Shown piece by piece: positions 28,101 through 38,135 of a stretch of 64,000 nucleotides of DNA. Source of the stretch: Dyella psychrodurans (GTDB taxonomy: Bacteria; Pseudomonadota; Gammaproteobacteria; Xanthomonadales; Rhodanobacteraceae); NCBI RefSeq assembly GCF_003363265.1, contig NZ_QRBF01000002.1:243561-307560 (forward strand). The letters are read 5' to 3'. Numbering within the stretch: the stretch's first letter is position 1; every line of letters begins with the position of its first letter. A program made the position numbers and the translations under genes. The notes under the pieces were generated by a model. It was not told the DNA's origin. It ran no database searches and saw only the letters and a program-made list of their open reading frames with translations.

Positions 28101-29288
28101 GTGGAGTGGGCCAGCCGCCTCGATCACGTCGACAGCTTGCAATGGAAGGCGCCTTCGCTCGATGACCGCGCGGAGATCTGGCAATTGCATGCGGCAGCGA
28201 TCTGGCACATTGAGACAAAGGGTGTGCCGCTTGGCGACAACAGCGATGGCATGCGGTTCGAGCCCTTGCCTGGGGAAACCTTGTCGCTCGTCATAACGCG
28301 GCCCAAGCCGGTGGAAGGCGACAGTCTTGCCTTTGACAGCGTCAGCGCAAGCAGCAGTGTGGGCGACCGTGCAACAGAGACGACGTTGGATCTGATGGCA
28401 CGCAGTACGCGAGGTGGCGAGCATGCCATTTCGCTGCCGGCTGGAACGGAACTACTTGACGCGATGCGCGATGACGTGGCGCTCAGCCTCGCCATCAAGG
28501 ATGGCAAGCTCAGCTTGCCGCTGCTTCCGGGCAAGCATCACTACATACTTCATTTGCGCGAGCCGCGTGGCGCAAGCTTGCGTTCGATCACGCCCGCCTA
28601 TGCGCTCGCCGCCCCTGCGGCGAACATCTCGCTGCAACTGAAGCTGCCGGAAGATCGCTGGGTGTTGTGGACATGGGGGCCGCGCATGGGGCCGGCCGTA
28701 CTGTATTGGGCACAATTGATCGTGTTGTTGGTGGCCGCTTGGCTGCTGTCCCGCTACGCACCGACGCCGCTGCGCTTCCATCATTGGTTGCTGCTCGGAC
28801 TCGGTTTTTCGGCCTTCGCGTGGAGTGCCTATGCGTTTGTAGTGGCATGGCTGATTTTGCTCGGCTTGCGCGCGCGTCATGAAGCGTCATGGGCCAGGCT
28901 GAGCAATCCCCGCTTCAATCTTTTGCAGGTGGGTCTGGCCATCGTGACCATCCTTGCGCTGTGTACGCTCGTGTCGGCGGTGCCCACGGGACTTCTTGGC
29001 CTGCCGGATATGCATGTCACGGGAAATAATTCCAGCGCATGGGATTTGAACTGGTTTGCCGATCAGGCGAAGGACGCGATGCCGCAAGCAGGTGTATTCA
29101 GCGTATCACTCTGGTTCTACAAGATCGCCATGCTGGCCTGGGCATTGTGGCTGGCGAATGCGTTGATTGGCTGGTTGCGCTGGGGCTTTGATGCGTGGAC
29201 GCGAGGCGGTTATTGGCGCAAGCGCGAACCTAAGAATGTCGTGCCGACGAATCCCACGCCCGCCAAGAGCACATTGGGCGATGCCTAA
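25167..29288 (+). CDS. uncharacterised 1373-residue envelope protein, two exported halves joined by membrane segments
   Basis: I do not recognise a characterised family, although the N-terminal pattern (signal peptide, [25 protein letters not shown]) recalls a conserved set of hypothetical proteins in gammaproteobacteria. A Sec signal ends near residue 19. A beta-rich exported region follows to about 455, then membrane segments at about 462-555. A Pro/Ala-rich linker lies at about 590-620. Another membrane segment at about 690-715 precedes a second signal-like stretch (LPHIAHAQS, about 730-750). A second beta-rich region runs to about 1170, and a multi-span C-terminal membrane domain to about 1350. 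GGGGAG precedes the ATG. It overlaps prmC by 8 bases, implying translational coupling. Confidence 0.75.
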   Translation: MRRWTGIFVLLWMVAPLWAQDVPPALHDWQGWVLHDVPEHACPFLANRNPGVGNYQCIWPGRLGLEADKDGGHFSLSVHVDAAGWVGVPGDEHSWPQQVSVNDKAAPVLSRQGRPALWLEPGDYTVRGALPWETRPARLNVPMSIGLVSLSLDSQPVDRVQRNGDQLTLGEAAAEQRQADALSVRVYRHLSDGMPAMLDTQLQLNVTGSSRELLLGPALPKGFVATALTSDLPAQLDSDGRLRVQLRPGDWTVQLSARGVDTLQQVTLHLPPDPWPRQEIWSYSDDPGLRSTHVLGHATDAAQADVPSDWNNLPAYVLDAGNGLTVEQGTRGNEGSAADQLRLQRQMWVDFDGEGLSISDHLTGTLQHTQRLDVDSPWQLQRASQNDDPLLVTQTGDGRSGVELRGADLDLEAGLRIADRGGALPSTGWHAPLESIDATLHLPYGYRLIGASGVDRSPDSWIAQWSLLDLFVVALIALLAGRLLGWRWALMAIVFLALSQHEGGAPRWTLGLALAFALLKRALPQGRLERAAHLVAGAALALAVLWTLPFASTQLQSALHPQLESRGGPAFFAQEQIAKEKVQYVAKAPMPPPVAEEQAAAPAPPAPPAAPAPAVQESSTNPAITGGSRELASVVVTASQIPSSVYADETDSRSVIQAGAGEPSWDVGNNYQLRWSGPVTPEQTMRLVIAPAWLVRWLRVIMLGLLIVLLGRMAQSLIKPLYPSWRGGWPGRAAAALLIMACLPHIAHAQSTPNQAVLNQLQARLTEAPKCVPDCAVVAATTVQAKDDQISLDMEVHTGASVALPMPQTDGGMQLISVSVDNNANALIGRSEGQLVTRLVPGIHHVSLSYRVKPVDSTTLNFTLRPQRISFSGQGWSLDGVDAGRMLGDSVTFNRLKVAEDGKQAPLPQQAFPPYVRITRDLRLGVDWRVVNTVRRLAPSEGGFTVEVPLLPSEHPLGDNVRVQNGRVSVTFNAGQTSVEWASRLDHVDSLQWKAPSLDDRAEIWQLHAAAIWHIETKGVPLGDNSDGMRFEPLPGETLSLVITRPKPVEGDSLAFDSVSASSSVGDRATETTLDLMARSTRGGEHAISLPAGTELLDAMRDDVALSLAIKDGKLSLPLLPGKHHYILHLREPRGASLRSITPAYALAAPAANISLQLKLPEDRWVLWTWGPRMGPAVLYWAQLIVLLVAAWLLSRYAPTPLRFHHWLLLGLGFSAFAWSAYAFVVAWLILLGLRARHEASWARLSNPRFNLLQVGLAIVTILALCTLVSAVPTGLLGLPDMHVTGNNSSAWDLNWFADQAKDAMPQAGVFSVSLWFYKIAMLAWALWLANALIGWLRWGFDAWTRGGYWRKREPKNVVPTNPTPAKSTLGDA

Positions 29289-30111
29289 GGTACGCGACGC
29301 GTTAATGGCGGCTGTGCAGCGCCTCGGTGATCGTGTTGACGCCGAGGTGCTGTTGGCTCATGCGCTGAGCAAGCCGCGCAGTTGGCTGATCGCTCATGCA
29401 GACGACATGCTTTCGACGGAGCATGCTTCGGCCTACGAGGTATTGGTCGCAAGGCGTGATGCCGGAGAACCGGTCGCCTATATCACGGGACATCGCGGTT
29501 TCTGGTCGCTCGACTTGGAAGTAACGCCGGCGACATTGATTCCACGGCCGGAGACCGAGTTGCTGGTCGAGCTCGCGCTTGAACGCTTGCCTCGCGATGC
29601 CGCATCAAAAGTGGCCGATCTCGGTACGGGCAGTGGTGCGATTGCGTTGGCGATTGCGCACGAGCGTCCGCATGCGCAGATCATTGCCACCGATGCCAGT
29701 GCGGATGCGCTCGCTGTCGCGCAACGTAACGCACATCGGCATCATCTTCACCATGTAAGTTTCGTGAAAGGGCACTGGTTTATCCCATTGGCCGATCAGC
29801 ATTTCGATGTGATCGTGTCCAATCCGCCCTACATCGAAAGTGCCGATCCGCATCTGACCGAAGGCGATCTGCGCTTCGAACCTCCCAGCGCGCTCGCAGC
29901 GGGAGAGGATGGGCTTGACGATATTCGCCGCATTGTTAACGACGCCAGGCATCATCTCCTTCCAAAGGGTTGGCTGTTGATGGAGCATGGCTGGAATCAG
30001 GGTGAAGCGGTGCGCATGCTGCTGCGCAACGCGGGCTTTGTCGATGTCTTTACCGCACGCGATATGGAGCAACGCGATCGTGTCAGTGCCGGATGTTGGC
30101 CACGTAGTTAA
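29281..30111 (+). CDS. prmC: peptide chain release factor N5-glutamine methyltransferase
   Basis: PrmC methylates the GGQ glutamine of release factors RF1 and RF2 using S-adenosylmethionine. The 276-residue protein has the SAM motif [14 protein letters not shown] (about 115-128) and the catalytic NPPY motif (181-184). The conserved [10 protein letters not shown] precedes the SAM fold. ATG 29281 is chosen because it matches the family N-terminal region; it lies inside the last codons of the upstream gene (8-base overlap). prfA, its usual neighbour, is not here, so the gene has been relocated behind the large envelope protein. Confidence 0.93.
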   Translation: MPKVRDALMAAVQRLGDRVDAEVLLAHALSKPRSWLIAHADDMLSTEHASAYEVLVARRDAGEPVAYITGHRGFWSLDLEVTPATLIPRPETELLVELALERLPRDAASKVADLGTGSGAIALAIAHERPHAQIIATDASADALAVAQRNAHRHHLHHVSFVKGHWFIPLADQHFDVIVSNPPYIESADPHLTEGDLRFEPPSALAAGEDGLDDIRRIVNDARHHLLPKGWLLMEHGWNQGEAVRMLLRNAGFVDVFTARDMEQRDRVSAGCWPRS

Positions 30112-30227
30112 CGGCGATTGTGGTTTGCGGAAAACATTGTCGTAGACTGCAACCACAAAAGAACGGGCCCGGATAGGAGTCGGTGCATCCGGGCAAAACG
30201 ACAATAGTCTGTCCCGGACATACCGTC

Positions 30228-32570
30228 ATGAACATTGGTCGTTGTGTTGTAGTCCGCCGTCAGCCTGCACAGCGTTGTTTATCGCGCGCGATTCGTCTGC
30301 TGCTAGTTCCTCTCGCTTTGCCGGTGCTTGCACCGGTTGCCATGGCGCAAACCAGCACGCCGCCACAGACATCCAGCGCAAGCAACACACCTTCGCCGAC
30401 AACGCCGCCCCAGGCCAGCAAATCGGCGGTGACATTGAGCGAAGTGATGGTGACGGCCAATCGCCGTCGCGAACCTCAGCGCGAGGTGCCCATGCATGTG
30501 GACAACGTCTCGGCCACGTCGTTGCAGCAATTGGGTGCGAAGAATCTCAACGACTACGTGTCGTATCAGCCCGGCGTGTTCTTCGCCAGTTCCGGCGGAG
30601 CGGGCGAGGGCGAACTGGTCATGCGCGGCGTGTCGACCGGCAATCAGACCAGCCCCACCGTTTCGCTCTACATCGACGATGTACCGGTGGGAGGAAGCAC
30701 GGTGTATGCGGCTGCGGCGACCTTTGTGTTCGATCCGGCGCTGCTCGATCTCGATCACATCGAATTTCTGTATGGCCCGCAAGGCACCCTTTATGGTGCC
30801 GGCTCCATGGGCGGCCTGGTCAAGTACGTCACCGTCAAGCCTGATACGAGTGGTTTCTCAGGCAACGTGGGTGGCGATATTTCCAATACACAGCGCGGCG
30901 GCATGAGTTATTCCGAACACGTCTCGCTCAACATCCCGCTGTTGAAAGACAAGGCCGCGTTGCGCATCTCGGCGGTGGATCAGCACACCACAGGCATCTA
31001 TCAGGCGGTAGGTGAAACACCCGCGGGCGGCGCCGATCGCACGCACACCAAGGGCGCGCGCATGCAGCTGGAATACGATCCGATCGACAAGCTGACGTTC
31101 AACGTCACGGCGATGGCGCAGAAGATCGCGGCGGATGGTCTGTCGATGGGCGACTTCAACCTTCAGGGGCAACCCATTTCAGGTGGCCCCTACGATCGCC
31201 GACTCAATCATCGCGAACCCTTTACGCAAACGCTGCAGCTGTATTCATTCCAGGCCGCCTACGATTTCAATTGGGCGACCTTGGACTGGATCTCCTCGTA
31301 CCAGGATTTTGTCAACCACAGTGTGCAGGACTATCCCGATTCGTTTCTTGCATTGTTGAATGCGTTTGGGCCGGCTTTCGGTGTGGATCATCCGTTGAGC
31401 AGCCTGTATGTGGATTCCCAGTACGACGTGCACAAGACCTCGCAGGAGATTCGCCTCACGTCGCGCAAGAACGAGAACTTCGATTGGCTTGGCGGCTTTT
31501 GGTTCAATCGCGAGAATGTCTGGGAGGATTATTTGCTGGAAGGCAACAACACGCCGCCACCGGGCACCACCGGTTTGTTGCGGCAACGCGTCAGTTCGGG
31601 TTTCGAAGAGTACGCCGGCTATGGCGACATCACCTGGCATGCGGATCCGACGCTTGATTTGACGATCGGCGCGCGCGCCAGCGGCAACAAGCAACACTTG
31701 GCAAACTTTGAAGAAGGCCCGGTTGCGGGAAGCCCCGGCGGATTCCGCGAGCGTCTGATCAGCGATGACGTCACCAAGATGATTACGCTCAGCTGGCGAC
31801 CCAACGACAGGGACAGCTACTACATGCGCGCATCGACGGGTTACCGGCCCGGCGGATTGCAAGCGCCTATCGAAAGCACGGTACTGGGACCGAATGCGAA
31901 CGCCAAGGACACCTTCGGTTCGGACAACCTGCAGAGCTATGAGCTTGGCTACAAGTCCAGGCAGTTGGACGGCCATTTGAATGTCGGCATCGACGGTTAC
32001 GACATCGAATGGCATCACCTGCAGCTTTATACCTTCACGCTGGGCAATACGATCATCCAGAACGCGGGCGATGCGCGCGTCGAAGGCGTGGAGATGCAGG
32101 CCAGCTACTCGAACGGGCCGTGGCAATTCGACGCTTCGTCGGCTTATACCGATGCCTATACCAAGAACGGCAGTCCGGAGCTGGGCATCGCTCCCAATTC
32201 ACCGTTGCCGTACTCGGCGAAGTGGGCAGGCACATTGGGTGGCAAGTACAAATTCATGCTTGCCGGGATCGATGCCTATGTCGGTGCGACCGCGCGTGGA
32301 TCGACGCGTCGCAATGCGGGATTCAGCGGCGACAGCAGCGATCCGAATTTCAAGCTGCCCGGGTTCGGCTTTCTGGATCTCAACGCCGGGGTGAATCTGC
32401 ATGGCGGCGCCAACATCAACTTCTACGTGCGCAACGTGCTCAATAAACAGGTGCCGATCGGTACGCTCAATGACGAAGCGGTCAACTTCCTCGCTTCGGT
32501 AGGCGGGCCGATGCTGGTGCAGATGTCGACTCCGCGCACTGTCGGCGTGGCCTTCAACGTTCCGTTCTGA
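30228..32570 (+). CDS. TonB-dependent outer-membrane receptor
   Basis: The 780-residue protein has a long N-terminal signal region ending near VAMAQ. A Ser/Thr/Pro linker follows, then a TonB-box-like VTLSEVMVTANRR and a plug domain (about 80-200, with RGVSTGNQTSP and YGPQGTLYGAGSMGG). A 22-strand barrel runs to the C-terminal aromatic residue (VAFNVPF). The ligand, iron complex or otherwise, cannot be read from sequence. ATG 30228 gives a good signal peptide; GTG 30183, with AGGAG close by, is the alternative start. It converges on the HpnN-like gene, and no transport partner genes adjoin it. Confidence 0.92.
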   Translation: MNIGRCVVVRRQPAQRCLSRAIRLLLVPLALPVLAPVAMAQTSTPPQTSSASNTPSPTTPPQASKSAVTLSEVMVTANRRREPQREVPMHVDNVSATSLQQLGAKNLNDYVSYQPGVFFASSGGAGEGELVMRGVSTGNQTSPTVSLYIDDVPVGGSTVYAAAATFVFDPALLDLDHIEFLYGPQGTLYGAGSMGGLVKYVTVKPDTSGFSGNVGGDISNTQRGGMSYSEHVSLNIPLLKDKAALRISAVDQHTTGIYQAVGETPAGGADRTHTKGARMQLEYDPIDKLTFNVTAMAQKIAADGLSMGDFNLQGQPISGGPYDRRLNHREPFTQTLQLYSFQAAYDFNWATLDWISSYQDFVNHSVQDYPDSFLALLNAFGPAFGVDHPLSSLYVDSQYDVHKTSQEIRLTSRKNENFDWLGGFWFNRENVWEDYLLEGNNTPPPGTTGLLRQRVSSGFEEYAGYGDITWHADPTLDLTIGARASGNKQHLANFEEGPVAGSPGGFRERLISDDVTKMITLSWRPNDRDSYYMRASTGYRPGGLQAPIESTVLGPNANAKDTFGSDNLQSYELGYKSRQLDGHLNVGIDGYDIEWHHLQLYTFTLGNTIIQNAGDARVEGVEMQASYSNGPWQFDASSAYTDAYTKNGSPELGIAPNSPLPYSAKWAGTLGGKYKFMLAGIDAYVGATARGSTRRNAGFSGDSSDPNFKLPGFGFLDLNAGVNLHGGANINFYVRNVLNKQVPIGTLNDEAVNFLASVGGPMLVQMSTPRTVGVAFNVPF

Positions 32571-32577
32571 GGGATAT

Positions 32578-32607
32578 GCGCCCTTCTCCGGTCGAGGAGA
32601 AGGGCGC
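32578..32607. terminator. convergent-gene hairpin after the TonB receptor
   Basis: A perfect 12-base-pair stem with a 6-base loop (32590-32595) lies between the receptor stop and the stop of the opposing RND gene. It lacks a T-run. Its arm sequence resembles the hairpin at 13265-13294, suggesting a dispersed hairpin family. Confidence 0.6.
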
Positions 32608-32612
32608 ATTCG

Positions 32613-35213
32613 TCAATGCCCGGCTCCCGACAGCTTCGCAGGCGGCTTGATTGCGTAAAGCAGCGCGGGCAGGAAGATGAACGTGGCCAACAGCACGGCC
32701 ACCAGGCTGACCAGCAGCATGCCGCCCATGCTTGCCATGCCAAGGTCGTGCGACAGCGCCAGCGAGCCGAATGCAGTGCCCGTGGTGAGCGCGGAGAACA
32801 GCACCGCGCGTGCCGACGCGGAGCTTACGAAACGTCGCATGCCGGCTCGCCAGTTCATCACGAAGTACACGTTGAACGACACGCCCACGCCAAGCAGCAA
32901 GGGCAGCGAAATGATGTTGGCGTAGTTGATGGCCATGCCCAGCATGCGCGCAAGCAGGGCAGTCAGCAGCGCGGACATGCCAAGCGTCAGCAACACGATG
33001 CCCACGTCTTTCAAGCGACGGATTGCCAGCAGCAGCACGATGGCAATGGCAATGATTGCCAGAGTGGCGGCTTGCTTGAATGCATTCATGATGGTGTCGG
33101 CGGAGGCGATCGTCGTGACCGCCGGGCCGCCTGCATCAGGCGCGATGCGTTGCACAGCTTCCACGAAGCGACGCAGGCCTGCGGTGTCCTGCTCGTTGAC
33201 GGTGGGCGACACCTGGATGCGCACCTGGCCGTTGGGACTGACCCAGTCGCGTTTGATGGATTCGGGCAGTGTCGCCAGCGTTACGTTTTGTGCGTTCAGC
33301 GCATCTCGCAGACTCTCCAATTGCGTCGGCAGGAAGCGGCTGATCGATTCGTTCATCGTCAACAGTCGATCGTCGGGAGCCTTGGCAAGGCGCTGCAGCG
33401 CGGCGTCGATACCGCGCAGCGGCGAATCGGCGGGCATGTCGGCGTTGGCGTCCATGATCGCGTCGTGCGCGTCGGAAATGGCGGCGCGCAGCACGGCAGG
33501 CGTGACAGGTGGCGCGGAGGGATCCACCGCCAGCGACGGCAGCATCAGCACCTGCGCCTGGTCGAGCTGGTCGAGCGATGCCTGCTGATGTGCCGGCACG
33601 AACGTCGCCGCGGAGATGACGCTGGATACTTCCGGCAGTTTCGACAGCTTGTCGCTGAGCGTGCGCGCGGTGTCCAGGTTGGGCACCATGATGTTGATGT
33701 TGAACGGATTGGTAATCGGATTGTCGGCCAGGCTGCGCAGCGTGCGCATGGGCTCGGAATGGGGGTCCTGCGTATTGAGCGGATTGGCGTCGAACGGCAT
33801 GCGGATGCCTGCCACCAAGCCTGCGATGCCCACCAGTGTGAATACGATGAGCACCGCTTTGGCGTGCCGATGCAATCCTGCGTCCAGTACAGGACCGAAC
33901 GGGAGTGCCAGCTCCTTCGATTGACGGGTCGGCTTCATCAGGCTGAGCAAGGCCGGCAGCAAGGTCAGCGTGCACAACAGCGCGATGCCCATGCCCACAC
34001 CGGCAATGGTGCCTAACTCGGCGACACCGACGAAGCTGGTTGGCGAAAAGGCCAGAAAGCCACAGGCCGTCGCCGCTGCCGCCACCGCAATCTGCACGCC
34101 CGACACGCGTGCGCCTTCAGCGAGCGCCACATCGATGTCGCCGTACAGCATGCGCATCTCGCGCAGGCGCACGGCGAACTGGATGCAGAAGTCCACCGCC
34201 AACCCGACGAACAGCACGGCGAAGGCTACCGAGATGACATTCAACGTGCCCACGGCGATCGCCGCGAAGCCGGTCGTCAGCGCGAAGCCGACCAGCAAGG
34301 TCAGCAGGATCGGGATGATTCGGCGGAACGAATGCATCGCCAGATACAGCCACAGCGCAAGCAGGAACAGACTGACAAGCGTGCTGGCGACGATGCCCTT
34401 GGTCAGTGCGCCGAACTGCACGTCGGCCAAGGCGACGGAGCCGGTGTAGTCGATGTGTACGCGACCGCTTTTCACATCCGGCAGGCTGTCGCGAATGCGT
34501 TCCAGTGTCTGAGTTGCGGCAAGGCCCGGTTGCAATGAGCCGTCTTCAAGTACGGGATGCGTCAATACGAAGCGCACGTTCTGAGGCTGCTGCGTGACGT
34601 CCGAACCGAGCAGGCTTTGCCACGACAGCGGCGTGGGACGACCGTCGGCTGCGTTGTCCAGCACCTGGCGCAGTTGGTCGAGCGCGGATTTGTACGGTGT
34701 GAGATCGGCGTGCTGGATGCGCACGCCCGCCGCCATCAGCGACACGCCGTTGAACAGTCCGCGCGCCGACGGATCGGAAGCCAGCGGCCCGAGCAACGGC
34801 TGCGCATTCATCAACGAATTGAGCAGTTTGGTCAGGTCGTCGGGATCGAGCAGCAGCAAGCCTTCCTGACGGAAGAACGGATCCGCATCCGGTCGCGTGA
34901 CATCGATAAAGTGCTTCTTGTCCGCAGCCATGGCCTTGGCGAGCTGGGCGGCGGTCTCGTCGGATTCCTCGGGCGTGGCGCCACGCACCACCGCCACCAG
35001 CACATTGTTGAACTGCGGGAATTCGCGATCGAACGCCATCGCATCCTGTCGCCACGGCAGCGTGCTGGCGAAGAGGTTGTCCGTATTCGTGTCCACGCTC
35101 AGCCGATGGGCAGCAACCCAGACGGCGACGCCGGACAGCGCGAAAAAGAACAGCGCGACGAGAAGGGCATAACGTCGGCAGAATTGAGTAAGTCGGACGA
35201 TAAGCTCAGTCAC
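32613..35213 (-). CDS. MMPL/RND-family transporter, HpnN-like
   Basis: The 866-residue protein has a TM helix at about 15-35, a large periplasmic loop, six TM segments around 270-430, a second loop and six more near 700-860. This is the symmetrical MMPL/SSD arrangement. It matches the size and layout of HpnN, the hopanoid-associated RND protein that moves hopanoids to the outer membrane. It lies 179 bases downstream of dxs on the same strand, and dxs starts isoprenoid synthesis. No squalene-hopene cyclase gene is in the window, so hopanoid transport is an inference. The general MMPL call is firm. Confidence 0.8.
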   Translation of the reverse strand: MTELIVRLTQFCRRYALLVALFFFALSGVAVWVAAHRLSVDTNTDNLFASTLPWRQDAMAFDREFPQFNNVLVAVVRGATPEESDETAAQLAKAMAADKKHFIDVTRPDADPFFRQEGLLLLDPDDLTKLLNSLMNAQPLLGPLASDPSARGLFNGVSLMAAGVRIQHADLTPYKSALDQLRQVLDNAADGRPTPLSWQSLLGSDVTQQPQNVRFVLTHPVLEDGSLQPGLAATQTLERIRDSLPDVKSGRVHIDYTGSVALADVQFGALTKGIVASTLVSLFLLALWLYLAMHSFRRIIPILLTLLVGFALTTGFAAIAVGTLNVISVAFAVLFVGLAVDFCIQFAVRLREMRMLYGDIDVALAEGARVSGVQIAVAAAATACGFLAFSPTSFVGVAELGTIAGVGMGIALLCTLTLLPALLSLMKPTRQSKELALPFGPVLDAGLHRHAKAVLIVFTLVGIAGLVAGIRMPFDANPLNTQDPHSEPMRTLRSLADNPITNPFNINIMVPNLDTARTLSDKLSKLPEVSSVISAATFVPAHQQASLDQLDQAQVLMLPSLAVDPSAPPVTPAVLRAAISDAHDAIMDANADMPADSPLRGIDAALQRLAKAPDDRLLTMNESISRFLPTQLESLRDALNAQNVTLATLPESIKRDWVSPNGQVRIQVSPTVNEQDTAGLRRFVEAVQRIAPDAGGPAVTTIASADTIMNAFKQAATLAIIAIAIVLLLAIRRLKDVGIVLLTLGMSALLTALLARMLGMAINYANIISLPLLLGVGVSFNVYFVMNWRAGMRRFVSSASARAVLFSALTTGTAFGSLALSHDLGMASMGGMLLVSLVAVLLATFIFLPALLYAIKPPAKLSGAGH

Positions 35214-35392
35214 GGGCCAAACGGTTCCTTATAAAAGTTCGCAGTACAGCGCTTGCGTGGGGTGTGACCCCGTTCGATCGGTTGCGTCGCGGCCGCGTTC
35301 GCCGCGCGTCATGTCAGACCTTCATCAAGCGCCGAAAGTGAAACAGCCAGCTCGCAGTCCATGCATGCTGGCCGTTCGTGTTACACATCGCG

Positions 35393-37183
35393 TCAGGCGC
35401 TCGCCTGACTTAGCGAAACAAGTAGCGGGAATCGGGTCCGTATCGCCTGGCGGATGCTTGGCAGATCCAGTCCCGCTTCGCTCAGCACTTCTTCGCGGGT
35501 GCCGTGTTCCAGATACGCATCGGGCAGGCCCAGATGCAGGATCGGCAAGGTTACACCATGTGCGGCCAGGCACTCGGCCACACCCGAGCCCGCGCCGCCG
35601 GCGATGGCGTTGTCCTCGATCGTGACGAAGGCCTGATGGTCCTTCGCCAGTTCCAGGATCAAGGTTTCATCCAGCGGCTTCACGAAACGCATGTTCACCA
35701 GCGTCGCATCGATTTCCTTGGCGATTTCCGCGGCCGGCGCGAGCATCGCGCCAAAGCTGAGAATCGCCAGGCCGCGACCGCGGCGCCGCAAATCCGCCTT
35801 GCCGATGGGCAACGTCTCCAGCGTTTTGCCGATGGCCACGCCCGGACCCGTGCCGCGCGGGTACCGAATCGCGGCGGGACCTTGGTGACGAAAGCCTGTG
35901 GTGAGCATGCTGCGGCATTCGTTTTCGTCGGCCGGCGCCATGATCGTCATGTTGGGCAGGCAGCGCAGGAAAGTGAGATCGAAACTGCCCGCATGCGTGG
36001 CACCATCCGGCCCCACCGCGCCGGCGCGGTCGATTGCGAACGTAACATCCAGGTTTTGCAGCGCGACGTCGTGGATGGCCTGATCGTAGGCGCGCTGCAG
36101 GAACGTGGAATAAATCGCCACCACCGGCTTGGCGCCTTCGCAGGCCATGCCGGCCGCCAGTGTTACCGCGTGTTGTTCGGCGATGGCGACATCGATATAG
36201 CGTTGCGGATATTCCTGCGAAAAGCGCACCAGTCCGGAACCTTCGCGCATCGCAGGCGTGATGCCGAAAAGGCGTTCGTCGGCGGCGGCCATGTCGCAGA
36301 GCCAGTCGCTGAAGACATCGCTGTAAGTGGGCTTGGTTGCGCCGGCTTTCTTCACCACGCCGGCCGTCGGATCGAACGGACCCACCGCGTGATATTCGAT
36401 TTGCGCCTGCTCGGCGGGTGCGTAGCCTTTGCCCTTCGTGGTGATCACGTGCAAAAGCCGCGGTCCCGACAGCTCTTTGACCTCGCGCAGGGCGGCAAGC
36501 AAGGTCGGCATGTCGTGGCCGTCGATGGGGCCGGTGTAATGGAAGCCGAGTTCTTCGAACATGGTGCTCGGCACCGACACGCTTTCGTCGCGTTTTTCAA
36601 GGCGCTTGGCCAGTCCACCCACGTTTTCGCTGATCGACATGCCATTGTCGTTGAGCACGACCAGCAGGTTCGCGCTCAGGTCGCCGGCGTGATCGAGCGC
36701 CTCGAAGGCCATGCCCGCCGTCATCGCGCCATCGCCGATGACGGCCACGAATTGGCGCGTATCGCCCTTGCGCTGCGCGGCGATCGCCATGCCGAGCGCG
36801 GCGGAAATCGAGGTGGAGGAGTGGCCGACGCCGAAGGTGTCGTACTCGCTTTCCTCGCGGCGCGGGAACGGCGCCAGGCCGCCTTTTTTCTTGATCGTGG
36901 TGATGCGGTCGCGGCGGCCGGTAAGGATCTTGTGCGGATAGCACTGGTGGCCCACGTCCCACACGAGGCGATCATGCGGGGTATCGAATTCGTGGTGCAG
37001 GGCGACAGTCAGCTCGACCACCCCCAGACCCGCCCCGAAATGACCGCCGACACTGGCCACCGCCTCGATCAGGTACTGCCGCAGCTCGTCGGCAACGGTC
37101 TGCAGCTGATCGTCCGGCACGCCCCGGAGGTCGGCCGGCGTCTGAATCCGGGACAGGTGCGGGTAGCGGGACAGATCGATCAT
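35393..37183 (-). CDS. dxs: 1-deoxy-D-xylulose-5-phosphate synthase with a shortened loop
   Basis: DXS condenses pyruvate and glyceraldehyde-3-phosphate with thiamine diphosphate, the first step of the MEP isoprenoid pathway. The TPP-binding GDGAMTAG and NDNGMSIS are intact. So are the conserved His residues in GGHFGAGLG and [10 protein letters not shown], and the catalytic Glu in VAIAEQHAV. The protein is 596 residues against the usual 620-640. The deficit is concentrated after NENVGG-type sequence: [22 protein letters not shown] replaces a segment that in E. coli and Xanthomonas carries about 30 more residues, including LREGGKK. That loop is disordered in a known DXS crystal structure. The gene lies between an HNH nuclease gene and the HpnN-like transporter. 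Confidence 0.94.
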   Translation of the reverse strand: MIDLSRYPHLSRIQTPADLRGVPDDQLQTVADELRQYLIEAVASVGGHFGAGLGVVELTVALHHEFDTPHDRLVWDVGHQCYPHKILTGRRDRITTIKKKGGLAPFPRREESEYDTFGVGHSSTSISAALGMAIAAQRKGDTRQFVAVIGDGAMTAGMAFEALDHAGDLSANLLVVLNDNGMSISENVGGLAKRLEKRDESVSVPSTMFEELGFHYTGPIDGHDMPTLLAALREVKELSGPRLLHVITTKGKGYAPAEQAQIEYHAVGPFDPTAGVVKKAGATKPTYSDVFSDWLCDMAAADERLFGITPAMREGSGLVRFSQEYPQRYIDVAIAEQHAVTLAAGMACEGAKPVVAIYSTFLQRAYDQAIHDVALQNLDVTFAIDRAGAVGPDGATHAGSFDLTFLRCLPNMTIMAPADENECRSMLTTGFRHQGPAAIRYPRGTGPGVAIGKTLETLPIGKADLRRRGRGLAILSFGAMLAPAAEIAKEIDATLVNMRFVKPLDETLILELAKDHQAFVTIEDNAIAGGAGSGVAECLAAHGVTLPILHLGLPDAYLEHGTREEVLSEAGLDLPSIRQAIRTRFPLLVSLSQASA

Positions 37184-37226
37184 CGGCGTATTGTTAACCC
37201 TGCGTTAGGACGGGGCAAGGGTAACG

Positions 37227-37248
37227 CCGGGGTGGGACGGCACCCCGG
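37227..37248 (-). other. hairpin between the HNH gene and dxs
   Basis: An 8-base-pair stem with a 6-base loop lies 53 bases downstream of the HNH stop on the minus strand and 44 bases upstream of dxs. There is no T-run. It may be an attenuator or processing site. Confidence 0.4.
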
Positions 37249-37279
37249 TCAGGATCTGTCTTAGTTTGCAGGTGCCGCC

Positions 37280-37879
37280 TTACACCAAGGCTTCGCGGCG
37301 ATGCCTTGGCAGGTGGCTGACCAGAAACTCCATCTGGTCGGCCAGGATGTTGCGGTTGGACAGGATCAGATGTTCCACCCAGCTCGGCCGGTAGGGCACG
37401 GCCAGGAGCGGCATATTGGCTTCCTGCGGAGTGCGGTTGCCCTTCTTGAGGTTGCAGGCCAGGCAGGCGCTGACCACGTTTTCCCAATCATCGCGGCCGC
37501 GCTTGGAGATCGGCAGCACGTGGTCGCGGGTCAGTTCGCCACGACTGAAGCGTTCGCCACAGTACATACATAAGTAGCGGTCACGCCCGAACAGCGCGCT
37601 GTTGGTCAGGGCAGGCGCTGGGTCGATGGCGTGATCGCGGCAGTGGCCCGTGCTGGCAACGATGGGGTGCAGTTCGATCTGGCTCTGCGCGCCCAAAATC
37701 CGGTTATAGCCACCGTGAACGGTGAGGCAGGGGGCGCCAAGGGTCCAGGCTACGGCTTCGCGGACATAAAGGCAGACGGCGTCCTGCCAGCTGATCCAGT
37801 CGAGGATGCGGCCGGCGGCGTCCAGTGACAGTACGCGAGTCGAGTTCAGGTCGGCCCGGTTTGGCACTTCCATAAGCAT
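37280..37879 (-). CDS. HNH endonuclease family protein
   Basis: The 199-residue protein has a C-terminal HNH-type module: CMYCGERF, then LTRDHVLPISKRGRDDWENVVSACLACNLKKGN (given here in parts). The two CxxC pairs form the zinc knuckle, and Asp-His with Asn make the metal-binding catalytic core. The N-terminal half (about 1-95) has the conserved VLSLDAAGRILDWISWQDAV pattern found in standalone bacterial HNH proteins. Cellular role is unknown; no methyltransferase or other restriction partner adjoins it. It may be cotranscribed with dxs. Confidence 0.85.
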   Translation of the reverse strand: MLMEVPNRADLNSTRVLSLDAAGRILDWISWQDAVCLYVREAVAWTLGAPCLTVHGGYNRILGAQSQIELHPIVASTGHCRDHAIDPAPALTNSALFGRDRYLCMYCGERFSRGELTRDHVLPISKRGRDDWENVVSACLACNLKKGNRTPQEANMPLLAVPYRPSWVEHLILSNRNILADQMEFLVSHLPRHRREALV

Positions 37880-38042
37880 GCGTTTCGTCCTTCACCCAGT
37901 AGCGAAAGAGCGCCCCATCGATGCAACGGTGCTCGGTTTGGCCGGAGCATAGACCATATGCGTTGCAAATCGCATGCAAAACCGTGCCCAGCCCTGCAAA
38001 AAAACGTACTCCAAGCCCTATTCGCCCGGAAAGCCGGGCGCT

Positions 38043-38050
38043 GATATAGT
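38043..38050 (+). promoter_or_regulatory. extended -10 promoter for the SapC gene
   Basis: TGATATAGT (TGn plus a TATAAT-like hexamer) lies about 86 bases before the SapC GTG. A good -35 is absent, which extended -10 promoters tolerate. The leader it would produce contains two small hairpins (38067-38080 and 38106-38121) and a G-rich run. Confidence 0.45.
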
Positions 38051-38135
38051 GATCATTCATCTGTAGACCCGACGCCGGGTTTGGGAGGGGGAGCCTGGGT
38101 GGCGACCCCGGCACGGCGGGGCAGAGGTAATTAAC

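Noticed and set aside
37280..37879. Restriction-modification or defence island
   Set aside because: The HNH gene stands beside dxs without a methyltransferase, helicase or other defence gene.
38067..38121. Riboswitch in the SapC leader
   Set aside because: The leader has two short hairpins and a G-rich run, but they fit no known riboswitch class and are too short for confident assignment.
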